This document shows positions 7,294-13,570 of a stretch of 23,618 bases of DNA, one piece after another. The translations under genes were made by a program, and so were the position numbers. The first letter of the stretch is position 1. Every line of letters starts with the position of its first letter. The notes beneath the pieces were generated by a model that did not search any database, was not told the DNA's origin, and saw only the letters and a list, made by a program, of their open reading frames with translations. This stretch comes from a virus, in IMG/VR virus record IMGVR_UViG_3300044911_001066, positions 1 through 23,618 of that record. One strand, given 5' to 3'.

Positions 7294-7587
7294 CTTGATC
7301 GCGTCTTCAAGGTGCGGCTCCCAGAAATGCTGCGCCCGAAACCACTCGAGCCAATCAGTACACGACCCTTTACTCATGTTGCAGGCGTAACAGCAACCAA
7401 CCAAGTTGCTGCGTCGCGTCTCACCACCTTTGGACTTGGGGCGTACGTGATCCAACGTCCCGGACCTACCCAAAGGTTCCCGGCAGTAGGCACACTTATT
7501 CCCCCAAAAGTTAAGGATATGTTGTCTAAATCGTGCCTTCGCCTCACGTTTACTAAAGAATTCCGTGCCCTCGATGTGATGTTCCAT
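7276..7587 (-). CDS. HNH endonuclease (103 aa)
   Basis: A compact HNH fold is visible: zinc knuckle C32-x2-C35 (NKCAYC), the core LDHVRPKSKGG with D46-H47, N61, the second knuckle C66-x2-C69 (CCYAC), and N70 with K73 (CNMSKG). It is complete and of usual length for small phage HNH proteins. It is the only leftward gene between the rightward virion and lysis modules, which marks it as an independent insertion. It may be a homing-type enzyme or a packaging-associated HNH; since no large terminase or portal gene is adjacent, homing seems likelier. Confidence 0.85.
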   Translation of the reverse strand: MEHHIEGTEFFSKREAKARFRQHILNFWGNKCAYCREPLGRSGTLDHVRPKSKGGETRRSNLVGCCYACNMSKGSCTDWLEWFRAQHFWEPHLEDAIKLWISQ

Positions 7588-7686
7588 GTGGGCACGGCTC
7601 TGTAGTGAATTTAGCTACAAACCCAGGTCGCTACTTGCTTTTTACCCTTCAGGCTATAGACTTACACACAGCACTAATTTGCTGCC

Positions 7687-7827
7687 ATGGAATTTTTGTC
7701 CCATCCCGCCTTCTGGATCGTGGTCGCTGCTGCCAGCGAACTGATCGCCGTGTCACCCCTCAAAAGCAACAGCATCATCCAGCTGGTGCTGCAAATCCTG
7801 ACGCTGATCAAGGCAAAAAAGGTCTGA
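7687..7827 (+). CDS. Small holin-like membrane protein (46 aa, zero-frame product)
   Basis: Translation reads MEFLSHPAFWIVVAAASELI, then AVSPLKSNSIIQLVLQILTL and a basic end (IKAKKV). It has a hydrophobic segment around 8-23 and a second amphipathic or hydrophobic helix at 28-41. Short proteins of this exact style occur in cyanophages, usually unannotated. The gene lies directly upstream of the endolysin, which points to a lysis role such as a holin. The codons AAA AAG just before the stop form a slippery heptamer (see the entry at 7815). No clear ribosome-binding site precedes the ATG. Confidence 0.75.
   Translation: MEFLSHPAFWIVVAAASELIAVSPLKSNSIIQLVLQILTLIKAKKV
7815..7821 (+). other. Candidate -1 programmed frameshift site (A AAA AAG)
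   Basis: The heptamer A-AAA-AAG is in the exact zero-frame phase (GCA AAA AAG GTC TGA) used by bacterial dnaX-type -1 frameshifting, and the zero-frame TGA comes one codon later. A -1 slip enters an open frame that runs to 8066 and lacks any ATG, GTG or TTG start of its own between 7687 and 7824. A weak stem (TCGGC 7834-7838 with GCCGA 7855-7859) begins 12 bases downstream. A one-base deletion in the six-A run, biological or from sequencing, would look the same. Confidence 0.5.
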
Positions 7828-8066
7828 TCGGTTTCGGCAAAGCAGGCTGGCAGCGCCGACTGGAACGTGCCATCAATGACTGGTGGTTTCACAAAACGCT
7901 GCCCGCCAAGCTGGACAAGGCCGAAGCCGACTGGCACGCAACTCAACCACCGGCCACCCCACCGCCCGTTGTCGTGGAGCATCCCATCGACGAAACACGG
8001 CAGACTGGTGAAAGCCGCTTGTTGGGCGGCCCCATGAGTATCCACGCACCCTGGCGCCGTGACTAA
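7821..8066 (+). CDS. Second-frame cytoplasmic extension (81 aa), probably made as a fusion to the 46-aa membrane protein
   Basis: The -1 frame reads GLIGFGKAGWQRRLERAIND, WWFHKTLPAKLDKAEADWHA, then a proline-rich linker (TQPPATPPPVVVEH) and a C-terminal tail ending APWRRD. The Trp- and Lys-rich amphipathic pattern looks like real protein, and no other frame covers this stretch. No standard start codon opens it near 7824, so it is best explained as a 126-residue fusion product made by frameshifting at 7815-7821, or by initiation at a rare CTG or ATC codon. Its stop overlaps the endolysin GTG start by 8 bases, so its translation would feed the endolysin. Function unknown. Confidence 0.5.
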   Translation, partial: GLIGFGKAGWQRRLERAINDWWFHKTLPAKLDKAEADWHATQPPATPPPVVVEHPIDETRQTGESRLLGGPMSIHAPWRRD

Positions 8067-9240
8067 CAAGATCCGCCTAGTCGATCTATTCCGTTACTAC
8101 AAGTCACTGCCCCATCAGATGGCAGCCGTAACCGAATTAGAGGAACTTATCAATAAAGCCAACCCACACATCTTCGGGCGCGAGCAGTCCTGGTTCAAGA
8201 CCTGGAGCCAATCCGGTAAGCAGCAGGACTACACGCCGGCATTAAAACTTATCAAAGAATTCGAAGGTTCCCATTTGAGCGCCTACCCAGATCCACTGCA
8301 CGGCTGGGACGTTGCAACCATCGGCTTTGGCACCACCCGCTACCAGGACGGTCGCAAGGTAAAGCAAGGTGACAAGGTAACCGTGATCGAAGCGGACCAG
8401 TTACTACTGCAGGAAGTCGAACGCATCGCCAAGCATTTGTACGGCAAAATCCCGCACTGGGACGAAATGCGCGTGACGCAGCAGTCCGCGTTAATCAGTT
8501 TCGCCTACAACCTCGGTGCCGATTTTTACGGTGCCAAGAACTTCGAGACAATCAGCAACCGTCTACGCGACAAGCAATGGGACAAAGTAGCTGCGGCGAT
8601 GCTGCTTTACCGCAACCCGGGTACATCGGTAGAAGCCGGCCTGTTGCGTAGACGCGAGGCAGAAGGTCGCCTATGGGCACAGAACACAACAGCAATGCCA
8701 GCGCAGACCAGCAACTCTGCGGTCAATTTGAAAGTCCCGTACGAGTACCAACTCGACAATGGGGCCACCGGTTACCGGGAATGTTTCAGTTCCAGTTGCG
8801 CGATGGTCGCCCGCTACTGGGGCAAGATCGCCGGGGACCACGAGTACAACCGTATCCGCTGCCAGTTTGGAGACACAACTGACGCCAAGGCCCACATCCT
8901 GGCGTTAAAAACCCTCGGTTTACGGGCAACGTTCGAGATGGAAGGCACTGCCAGCATCCTCGAAGGTGAAATTCGCTCGGGCTACCCCACACCAGTCGGC
9001 TGGCTACACAAAGGTCCCGCCACAGATCCAAAAGGTTCCGGCCACTGGAGCGTTGTGACCGGCTTCACCAGCACCCACTTCATCCACAACGACCCCAACG
9101 GTGAAGCGGACATGACAAACGGTGGCTACGTTAACCACAAGGGTGGTGCAGGAATTGCATACTCCAGGCGTAACTGGCTGCGACGCTGGCTCGTCGATGG
9201 TCCGGAATCCGGATGGTTTATGAGAGTTCGCCCCACCTAA
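8059..9240 (+). CDS. Bifunctional endolysin: GH24 lysozyme fused to C39-like peptidase (393 aa)
   Basis: The GTG at 8059 is the only start compatible with the upstream overlap. Residues 1-55 form a helical N-terminal region (IRLVDLFRYYKSLPHQ) also found on other cyanophage hydrolases. Residues 60-210 are a T4-lysozyme-type (GH24) muramidase with the triad E69 (EFEG), D78 (YPDP) and T87 (TIGFG). A linker (residues ~208-222) leads to a papain-like C39 domain at ~225-392, with C242 (RECFSSSCAMV), H329 (GSGHWSVVTG) and D345 (HNDPNG). The enzyme would cut both the glycan and a peptide bond of peptidoglycan, or cleave protein, during lysis. The fusion of these two domains is uncommon. Both active sites look intact. 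Confidence 0.85.
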   Translation: MTNKIRLVDLFRYYKSLPHQMAAVTELEELINKANPHIFGREQSWFKTWSQSGKQQDYTPALKLIKEFEGSHLSAYPDPLHGWDVATIGFGTTRYQDGRKVKQGDKVTVIEADQLLLQEVERIAKHLYGKIPHWDEMRVTQQSALISFAYNLGADFYGAKNFETISNRLRDKQWDKVAAAMLLYRNPGTSVEAGLLRRREAEGRLWAQNTTAMPAQTSNSAVNLKVPYEYQLDNGATGYRECFSSSCAMVARYWGKIAGDHEYNRIRCQFGDTTDAKAHILALKTLGLRATFEMEGTASILEGEIRSGYPTPVGWLHKGPATDPKGSGHWSVVTGFTSTHFIHNDPNGEADMTNGGYVNHKGGAGIAYSRRNWLRRWLVDGPESGWFMRVRPT

Positions 9241-9242
9241 AT

Positions 9243-9464
9243 ATGAACAACTTCGAGCAACCAGTCGAACAACAGCTAAGCCAAAACGCCCGCGACAGGT
9301 GGCTGCGCGAGCGTTACGACGCAAAGGACTGGAACGGCCTATTCGAGGCAGCCATCCTACTTAACACGCTGTATCACATGGAACGCACCAAGTCGTCTTG
9401 GGCAATCCGCGAGGCAGCGTCAAACCTCTCCGGTATCTGCGGGCTGGACCGCGATTCCTGCTAG
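9243..9464 (+). CDS. Conserved small cyanophage protein (73 aa)
   Basis: I use the ATG at 9243, two bases after the endolysin stop; the longer frame from 9213 lies inside the endolysin. The product (MNNFEQPVEQQLSQNARDRW, then LFEAAILLNTLYHMERTKSS) is largely helical, charged and soluble. I recall similar short proteins beside cyanophage lysis genes, without a known function. Its end overlaps the end of the convergent gene 9420-9590 by 45 bases, the point where the rightward late genes meet the leftward replication genes. Confidence 0.7.
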   Translation: MNNFEQPVEQQLSQNARDRWLRERYDAKDWNGLFEAAILLNTLYHMERTKSSWAIREAASNLSGICGLDRDSC

Positions 9465-9590
9465 ATACGCCTGGTACAGCCCGGTGTACAGGGAGTACAT
9501 GGGATGGTCCCGGTTGTCCCGGCCATCTTTCACATAAAGGGCCTCAAGTTCGTCATACCTTTTTTGATCGAACAGAACGGATGTGGTCAT
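9420..9590 (-). CDS. Small hypothetical protein at the end of the replication operon (56 aa)
   Basis: A short leftward frame with an ATG start reads MTTSVLFDQKRYDELEALYV, then KDGRDNRDHPMYSLYTGLYQ and an end AYLAGIAVQPADTGEV. The many Tyr and Asp/Arg residues and the continuous coverage of an otherwise empty stretch argue for a real gene. It overlaps the upstream leftward gene by 38 bases and the convergent gene by 45 bases, which lowers certainty. No domain is recognised. Confidence 0.55.
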   Translation of the reverse strand: MTTSVLFDQKRYDELEALYVKDGRDNRDHPMYSLYTGLYQAYLAGIAVQPADTGEV

Positions 9591-9801
9591 TACGCAGACG
9601 TTTCAGTACAGATGGACTTGTGCTGGAGCGTGCCAGGCGAGGTTTGGCCGCCGCAGCAGGCGGCACTTCAACCAGGCACCCACCATAGGTAAGTTCAGCC
9701 AGTTCGATGGCTTCCTGCAGTGTTGGGGCCGCGAACAATTTCCGCAGGGGACCTTGTCCAGGCAACCACACCACCAACTCAAAGTATTCAGTGTTGGCCA
9801 C
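9553..9801 (-). CDS. Hypothetical protein (82 aa)
   Basis: The likely N-terminus is MANTEYFELVVWLPGQGPLR from a GTG at 9801; a TTG at 9813 overlapping the upstream stop is the alternative and would add four residues. The middle (FAAPTLQEAIELAELTYGG) looks like a short alpha/beta element. The C-terminal third is basic (KRLRNDHIRSVRSKKV). It follows 9810-10037 closely and probably shares its transcript. The small beta-strand plus helix pattern resembles the neighbouring protein at 9810-10037. No function is assigned. Confidence 0.6.
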   Translation of the reverse strand: MANTEYFELVVWLPGQGPLRKLFAAPTLQEAIELAELTYGGCLVEVPPAAAAKPRLARSSTSPSVLKRLRNDHIRSVRSKKV

Positions 9802-9809
9802 AGTGTCGA

Positions 9810-10037
9810 TCAACTGGCTTTAGCCCAGCTGCTGGGGTAGTCGGGTTCATCGACGCCATGAACAGTAACAAAACCACCAAGGCATTGAGCAACAACCCGC
9901 GCCGCTTCGACGGCACGTTCGTAGGTAACCCAGGTCCCGGCGTCATCTTTCTCAACAGTCAAACCAATCCCTGAACCCTTGGGACCGTACAGGGCAGTGA
10001 CGTACTGCCCATCGGCCACAACCAGATAGCGAGTCAT
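9810..10037 (-). CDS. Hypothetical protein (75 aa)
   Basis: I start at MTRYLVVADGQYVTALYGPK (ATG at 10037); a longer frame would run through a palindrome and so is unlikely. Strands alternate with one helix (ERAVEAARVVAQCLGG). The layout, beta-turn-beta then helix then beta (FVTVHGVDE), suggests a compact single-domain protein like its downstream neighbour. It is preceded by a 78-base gap with three inverted repeats, which implies independent regulation. Confidence 0.6.
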   Translation of the reverse strand: MTRYLVVADGQYVTALYGPKGSGIGLTVEKDDAGTWVTYERAVEAARVVAQCLGGFVTVHGVDEPDYPSSWAKAS

Positions 10038-10050
10038 CGGAAATACCGAA

Positions 10051-10116
10051 CTACTGTGCAACAGTAGCCCCCTAGGGGCCTTTAGGTCAGACTTGTTACT
10101 GATTACAACTAAGTCT
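10051..10116. repeat. Tandem inverted repeats between an RHH-like gene and its downstream gene pair
   Basis: Three symmetrical elements fill the 78-base gap: CTACTGT-GCA-ACAGTAG (10051-10067, perfect 7-bp arms), CCCCTAGGGG (10069-10078), and AGACTT...AAGTCT (10089-10094 and 10111-10116, with further GTT/AAC pairing inside). None is followed by a T tract on either strand, so they are not obvious terminators. The first contains TACTGT on both strands, a -10-like hexamer, which suits an operator over a promoter for the gene at 10037. The upstream gene encodes a possible RHH DNA-binding protein that might bind here. Confidence 0.45.
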
Positions 10117-10391
10117 TATGAGTCTGTTTCTGCCACTGGGGCATCTTCTTTGGATCGTTGGCGTCCTTGCACCCGTCGTTTTACCGAGTCCGCCCACGCA
10201 GCGTGATCTGCCGCTTCTGCAGCCCTGTATTCCGACGACGGAAGTGCCTTTTCCAACGCCGAGTACACCATCTCCCGCAACAAGGCCGTGGTCCGTTTGC
10301 CTTGCTGCTTAGCCATCTCGTCCACCAGCATGTAGCGGTGACGATCCAGCAAGAGTTGGCAGTAGAACTTTTGCCCGTGACGTAGTGGCAT
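10116..10391 (-). CDS. Ribbon-helix-helix-like DNA-binding protein (91 aa)
   Basis: The N-terminal ~45 residues (QKFYCQLLLDRHRYMLVDEM, AKQQGKRTTALLREMVYSAL) show a short strand, then two helices with a turn, the CopG/Arc-type pattern. A helical tail (YRAAEAADHAAWADSVKRRV) and a charged end follow. Such proteins are usually dimeric transcription repressors or plasmid/phage copy regulators. An extended -10 lies 25-33 bases upstream of its ATG and tandem palindromes lie right after its stop, so it may control itself or the genes that follow. Regulatory role is inference. Confidence 0.65.
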   Translation of the reverse strand: MPLRHGQKFYCQLLLDRHRYMLVDEMAKQQGKRTTALLREMVYSALEKALPSSEYRAAEAADHAAWADSVKRRVQGRQRSKEDAPVAETDS

Positions 10392-10415
10392 CGCCGCGTG
10401 AGTCTCTTTTGCTAC

Positions 10416-10424
10416 ACACTAGCA
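10416..10424 (-). promoter_or_regulatory. Extended -10 promoter for the RHH-like gene
   Basis: On the - strand the sequence reads TGC-TAGTGT, an extended -10 without a -35, ending 25 bases before the ATG at 10391. It sits in a 36-base gap between two leftward genes. The same TGCTA core precedes the polymerase gene (12674-12682). Confidence 0.4.
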
Positions 10425-10427
10425 TGG

Positions 10428-10631
10428 TCACCAACGAACATCAGGGTCCACCTTCTTTTTCCAGGCCTGATTTTGTGCCGTCCTTGAGGCAGACCGCTGC
10501 CTGGAACACCCACGACGGACATCCCAGGCCCATTCCAAGAACATGGCTGCTCGTTGCAGGTCAGCCGTAGTCGCCTTCCGCATCGCCGCATGAAGTCGCT
10601 CCAACACAATGTCCCTGCCGGTGCGACTCAT
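10428..10631 (-). CDS. Hypothetical protein (67 aa)
   Basis: The ATG at 10631 gives MSRTGRDIVLERLHAAMRKA, followed by TTADLQRAAMFLEWAWDVRR and a basic, low-complexity tail. The first 40 residues form two amphipathic helices; the tail is Arg/Ser/Gln-rich and may be disordered. It begins 13 bases after the previous leftward gene, in the polymerase operon. I do not recognise a function; a DNA- or polymerase-associated accessory role would fit. Confidence 0.6.
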   Translation of the reverse strand: MSRTGRDIVLERLHAAMRKATTADLQRAAMFLEWAWDVRRGCSRQRSASRTAQNQAWKKKVDPDVRW

Positions 10632-10644
10632 GAGACTCACTTTG

Positions 10645-10812
10645 CTACCAGTCTTCCTCCTTGGTGATTCTGACAAGTCGCAGCGCCGGCCATAGTTCCC
10701 GGATGGTGTAGTGCGCCTGGGTCATCGAGTCGGCGTAGAACGTAGCCTTCTGCACCAGGCCGCCAGGCGTTCTCAATAAGGCCACGTAATTGACTGGAGC
10801 TTTCCTGTTCAT
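10645..10812 (-). CDS. Hypothetical protein coupled to DNA polymerase (55 aa)
   Basis: Its ATG at 10812 overlaps the polymerase stop by 4 bases (ATGA), so it is translated with the polymerase. The product starts MNRKAPVNYVALLRTPGGLV and continues QKATFYADSMTQAHYTIREL, a beta-beta-alpha-beta pattern in a single small domain. I do not recognise it. Fixed linkage behind the polymerase suggests a replication accessory, without direct evidence. Confidence 0.65.
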   Translation of the reverse strand: MNRKAPVNYVALLRTPGGLVQKATFYADSMTQAHYTIRELWPALRLVRITKEEDW

Positions 10813-12644
10813 TTGGCGTCTACCCACGAGTCAGCAGCTTTAGCTTCTGCCAGGGGTGGGACATCCCCAAGCCATTCGGCTTCGGCGTCTTGCATGATGG
10901 CTGCGAGTTGCTCGCACCAAATATCCGCATGTTCTTCGCGCACAAAAAGAATAACTTCGTCATGAACGACACCCGCGATGCGGACGACTTCTTCACCATC
11001 AGCTTTGAGCAATGGCCACAATTTACCGAGTGTCCGCTTAAGTACAGCAGCACCAGCCCCCTGAATTGGCGTGTTCGATCGAACTGTTAGTGAGTTGTAA
11101 TCGCCCGGTAGAAACCGCCGCAACCCGGAGTTACGAATCCTGATCGCGGCATTCGCACGATTGAGATTAGCTTGTGCAGCATTTTCGCGTTGCCACCGGC
11201 TGATTCCTCTATACGCAGCGTGGAACTTGGAGCGGATTTCACCAGCTTCAAGGAGATCCATTTGTATCCCCATGCCTGCTGCATAGTTGCGTAATCCTCG
11301 GGCTCCCGATCCATACAACAGACCAAAGTTCGCAGATTTGCTAACTTGCCGCATGTCCTTGGTAACTTCATCTTCAGGGACGCCATAAATTTGCATCGCG
11401 GTGACAGTGTGCAGATCCAACCCTTGCTGGAACGCCTGGATCATCAGCTCGTCTTGAGCTTCCCAAGCGGCCAGCCGTAGTTCCATCTGGGCGTAGTCCG
11501 CCACTACCAGTTTCCACCCGTCCGGTGCCTTAACGCAGGCCCTAAACCTTGAGTCTCTTGGAATTTGCTGCAGGTTTGGACCAATACAGGACATCCGCCC
11601 AGTGTCCGCCCCAAGCTGCATGTAACTTGCCTTAATAAACCCGTTGCTACCGAGGTGTTTAAGCAACGCTTCTACCATCTGGCGCCGCTTTTCCACTCGT
11701 TTCCAAGCCAGGTATTCGGCCACAACCTTGTGATCCCCGGCATATTCCCTTAGTGCAGCACGACTAGCACTGGGCTTGCCGTTGTTGTCCACCGGCTGCC
11801 TATCCAACAGGGTTGTGAATATATCTAACAACTGCTTGGGGCTATTGAGATTGAAGCCGGCTTCCTTCTTCGTACCAGCCCGGACACTACCTTCCGGCTT
11901 GGAACGCAGATTGAAGGTGCCATCTGGATCACGCGGCAATTTCTTGCGGGCCGGCAAAGCCGCATCGAGTGTTTCGATGAAGGCATCGCCCAACCTGACG
12001 TGATCCTTGGCGAGATCCTCGTGCAGTTCTTCCAGTGCCTGCTTGTCGAACGGCAAACCTGTCCGCCACAACTGCGCCATCGCAGGCAACGCGGCACACT
12101 CCAGAAACCAGGCCCTATGCAAGTTACCTTCAGCCATCCGCTGGTTGATGTGCCCATCCAACTGGGTCAACAGGTACACGTCATAGGCCGCATATTCCAG
12201 CTGACTTGGTGTCAGGTCGCCACTCCAGTCGCTTTTCTGTTCTTCCTTGGAAATGTCCAACTTCAAGTAACGTTTTACAACATGCTGCAAACCGTGTTTG
12301 AGGTTGGGCAGTCCGTTGGTCAGGATCCGACTAGCCAGCATGGTGCAGAGCACCTGCCCTTCAGGATGAAGCTCGTGTTCCTGTAGCCACCCCAAATCGA
12401 ACACAGCGTTATGGGCAATCCAGTAACGCTTGACCGAGAAAAACTCTTCCAGGTCAACCCAGTCCTCGTCACTAAGGTCCCAGCAGTCAATGACCACAGG
12501 TGTCCGGTCTAGGGCCGCCAACTGGAGCAACCGCAACCCACCAAACACGGGCTGCAATCCGGTGGTTTCACAGTCGAACGCGACGGTGGTGGCATTGAAC
12601 ATCGTGTGCAGATGCTCGATGCCGTAGAGGTACTTGTTTGTCAT
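10809..12644 (-). CDS. polA: Family A (PolA-type) DNA polymerase with 3'-5' exonuclease (611 aa)
   Basis: It replicates phage DNA. The proofreading domain shows Exo I (D24, E26 in AFDCETTGL), Exo II (N79, D83 in AHNAVFDLGWL) and Exo III (Y151, D155 in YAAYDVYLL). The polymerase domain has DTGRMSCIGPNLQQIPR (about 347-363), motif A DYAQMELR with D383, motif B RQVSKSANFGLLYG with R432, K436, F440 and Y444, and motif C VVHDEV with H561-D562-E563. There is no 5'-3' exonuclease domain. F440 is the position of E. coli Pol I F762, where phage polymerases vary between Phe, Tyr and Leu. All catalytic residues are present. It starts a transcription unit with an extended -10 upstream and a coupled small gene downstream. 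Confidence 0.95.
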   Translation of the reverse strand: MTNKYLYGIEHLHTMFNATTVAFDCETTGLQPVFGGLRLLQLAALDRTPVVIDCWDLSDEDWVDLEEFFSVKRYWIAHNAVFDLGWLQEHELHPEGQVLCTMLASRILTNGLPNLKHGLQHVVKRYLKLDISKEEQKSDWSGDLTPSQLEYAAYDVYLLTQLDGHINQRMAEGNLHRAWFLECAALPAMAQLWRTGLPFDKQALEELHEDLAKDHVRLGDAFIETLDAALPARKKLPRDPDGTFNLRSKPEGSVRAGTKKEAGFNLNSPKQLLDIFTTLLDRQPVDNNGKPSASRAALREYAGDHKVVAEYLAWKRVEKRRQMVEALLKHLGSNGFIKASYMQLGADTGRMSCIGPNLQQIPRDSRFRACVKAPDGWKLVVADYAQMELRLAAWEAQDELMIQAFQQGLDLHTVTAMQIYGVPEDEVTKDMRQVSKSANFGLLYGSGARGLRNYAAGMGIQMDLLEAGEIRSKFHAAYRGISRWQRENAAQANLNRANAAIRIRNSGLRRFLPGDYNSLTVRSNTPIQGAGAAVLKRTLGKLWPLLKADGEEVVRIAGVVHDEVILFVREEHADIWCEQLAAIMQDAEAEWLGDVPPLAEAKAADSWVDAK

Positions 12645-12673
12645 GGCGTGAGCCTGGTCGGGCGAACTTATGT

Positions 12674-12682
12674 AGTGTAGCA
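12674..12682 (-). promoter_or_regulatory. Extended -10 promoter for DNA polymerase
   Basis: On the - strand the sequence is TGC-TACACT, an extended -10 ending 30 bases before the polymerase ATG (12644). No TTGACA-like -35 is visible at the proper distance. A 16-base inverted repeat lies directly upstream, where a -35 or operator would sit. Confidence 0.5.
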
Positions 12683-12698
12683 GCCTAGTAACCTAGGC
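12683..12698. repeat. Perfect inverted repeat GCCTAG-TAAC-CTAGGC upstream of the polymerase promoter
   Basis: Two 6-bp arms with a 4-base centre overlap the stop codon of the zinc-ribbon/HTH gene and abut the TGCTACACT promoter. On the - strand no T run follows, so it is a better operator candidate than a terminator. Partial termination of the upstream transcript remains possible. Confidence 0.4.
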
Positions 12699-13151
12699 CG
12701 CCTCGTAAAGGACACAATCTGTCGCAAAGTCCCCGCCGGCATCCGGAAACTCAAAACCACAGCTGCTACCACTCCAATGCACGCACTGGTCACAAAGGAT
12801 GCCGCCTTGCCCAGCCAGAGCACAACCATCTTCCTGGAGCTGCCGGTAGATGTAGGCGTAGGACTGCCCCAGTCGAATCTGTGAGATTGCCTGGTGCGAA
12901 ACACCAAACTCTGCCGCCAACGCCAACGTACTTTTGTCGGACAGCATGATCTGCTTAGCCTGCTCTAACGTCAACCGCCGGTTAGCAATCGGCGGAAACC
13001 GCACAATCGGCTCTGCGTCCTTGCCGGTCGAGAAAGTGGACCAACGCTCGTTGCAATCTTTGCAGACGTACCTACGTCGCCGCGTCCCATCCTTGCGAAC
13101 ACGACTATCAATCGCCTTGTAGTTCTCGGACTTACAACTGGGACAGTTCAT
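12693..13151 (-). CDS. Zinc-ribbon plus helix-turn-helix regulator-like protein (152 aa)
   Basis: I use the ATG at 13151; a GTG one codon earlier is possible. The N-terminus is a zinc ribbon with C3-x2-C6 (MNCPSC) and C30-x2-C33 (CKDC), including SRVRKDGTRRRRYVC, close to the NrdR zinc ribbon. Residues 61-99 form a helix-turn-helix (LTLEQAKQIMLSD, ALAAEFGVSHQAISQIRLGQ). The C-terminal ~35 residues carry four more Cys (C120, C123, C131, C146) and may bind a second metal. There is no ATP-cone, so it is not NrdR. It should bind DNA; the gene is upstream of a polymerase promoter with an inverted repeat that could be its operator. Confidence 0.7.
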   Translation of the reverse strand: MNCPSCKSENYKAIDSRVRKDGTRRRRYVCKDCNERWSTFSTGKDAEPIVRFPPIANRRLTLEQAKQIMLSDKSTLALAAEFGVSHQAISQIRLGQSYAYIYRQLQEDGCALAGQGGILCDQCVHWSGSSCGFEFPDAGGDFATDCVLYEAA

Positions 13152-13332
13152 CACTCATTTGGCTGTACACATCTAAAATCGTGTTGCGGTGAAAGCCACA
13201 GGCCTGCAAAAAGTCTGTGAATGTTTCGATCACCTCAGAAGCCAACACACCCGTAACTTTCACGTTGTAGGCAGTGGTGATCTGGGCGGCATCGTCCGAG
13301 CGAATCATCTCGAACTTGTAGTGATTAGCCAT
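13132..13332 (-). CDS. Hypothetical protein (66 aa)
   Basis: The ATG at 13332 gives MANHYKFEMIRSDDAAQITT; a longer frame would lie in the upstream gene. The remainder (YNVKVTGVLASEVIETFTDF, LQACGFHRNTILDVYSQM) is a beta strand followed by two helices. It overlaps the end of the DUF3310-type gene by 8 bases and the start of the zinc-ribbon gene by 20 bases, so the three are translated together. The family is not recognised. Confidence 0.65.
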   Translation of the reverse strand: MANHYKFEMIRSDDAAQITTAYNVKVTGVLASEVIETFTDFLQACGFHRNTILDVYSQMSDELSQL

Positions 13333-13570
13333 TGCGGTACTCCTCGGAATCAAGTTTGTCGATCAACCTATTCAGATACCAGCGAGCTTTGCTGGCGTCA
13401 ATGTGGGGACTGTCTTTAAGCCACAACCGGCTCATGTACTTAAGGACTTGCCACTGGAGCCCACCCACAACAGCGTCAGGGGCTTGCTTTACGCAATCCT
13501 CAATGAAGTCAATGACCTCAATTTTCCCCGCCGTGTAGTGACTGGGGTGGTTTACAACATCCTGTTTCAT
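13325..13570 (-). CDS. DUF3310 protein, T7 gp1.7-like nucleotide-metabolism protein (81 aa)
   Basis: The signature is clear: VNHPSHYTAGKIEVIDFIED followed by LQWQVLKYMSRLWLKD and KARWYLNRLIDKL. This domain is common in phages. In T7 the related gp1.7 has been reported to be an unusual nucleotide kinase for dGMP/dTMP, so a role in nucleotide pools is plausible. It overlaps the dCTP deaminase stop by 4 bases, which links it to nucleotide metabolism. The protein is at the usual length for the domain alone. Confidence 0.85.
   Translation of the reverse strand: MKQDVVNHPSHYTAGKIEVIDFIEDCVKQAPDAVVGGLQWQVLKYMSRLWLKDSPHIDASKARWYLNRLIDKLDSEEYRNG

Noticed and set aside
7635-7660. TTGCTT...TATAGA as a promoter for the lysis genes
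   Set aside because: The spacing is only 14 bases and the -35 is poor. A promoter here is plausible in principle but I cannot support it.
12000-12386. Rightward open frame (128 codons) within the polymerase gene
   Set aside because: Antisense to the exonuclease and palm-proximal coding region of a complete polymerase, with no start context and no motifs.
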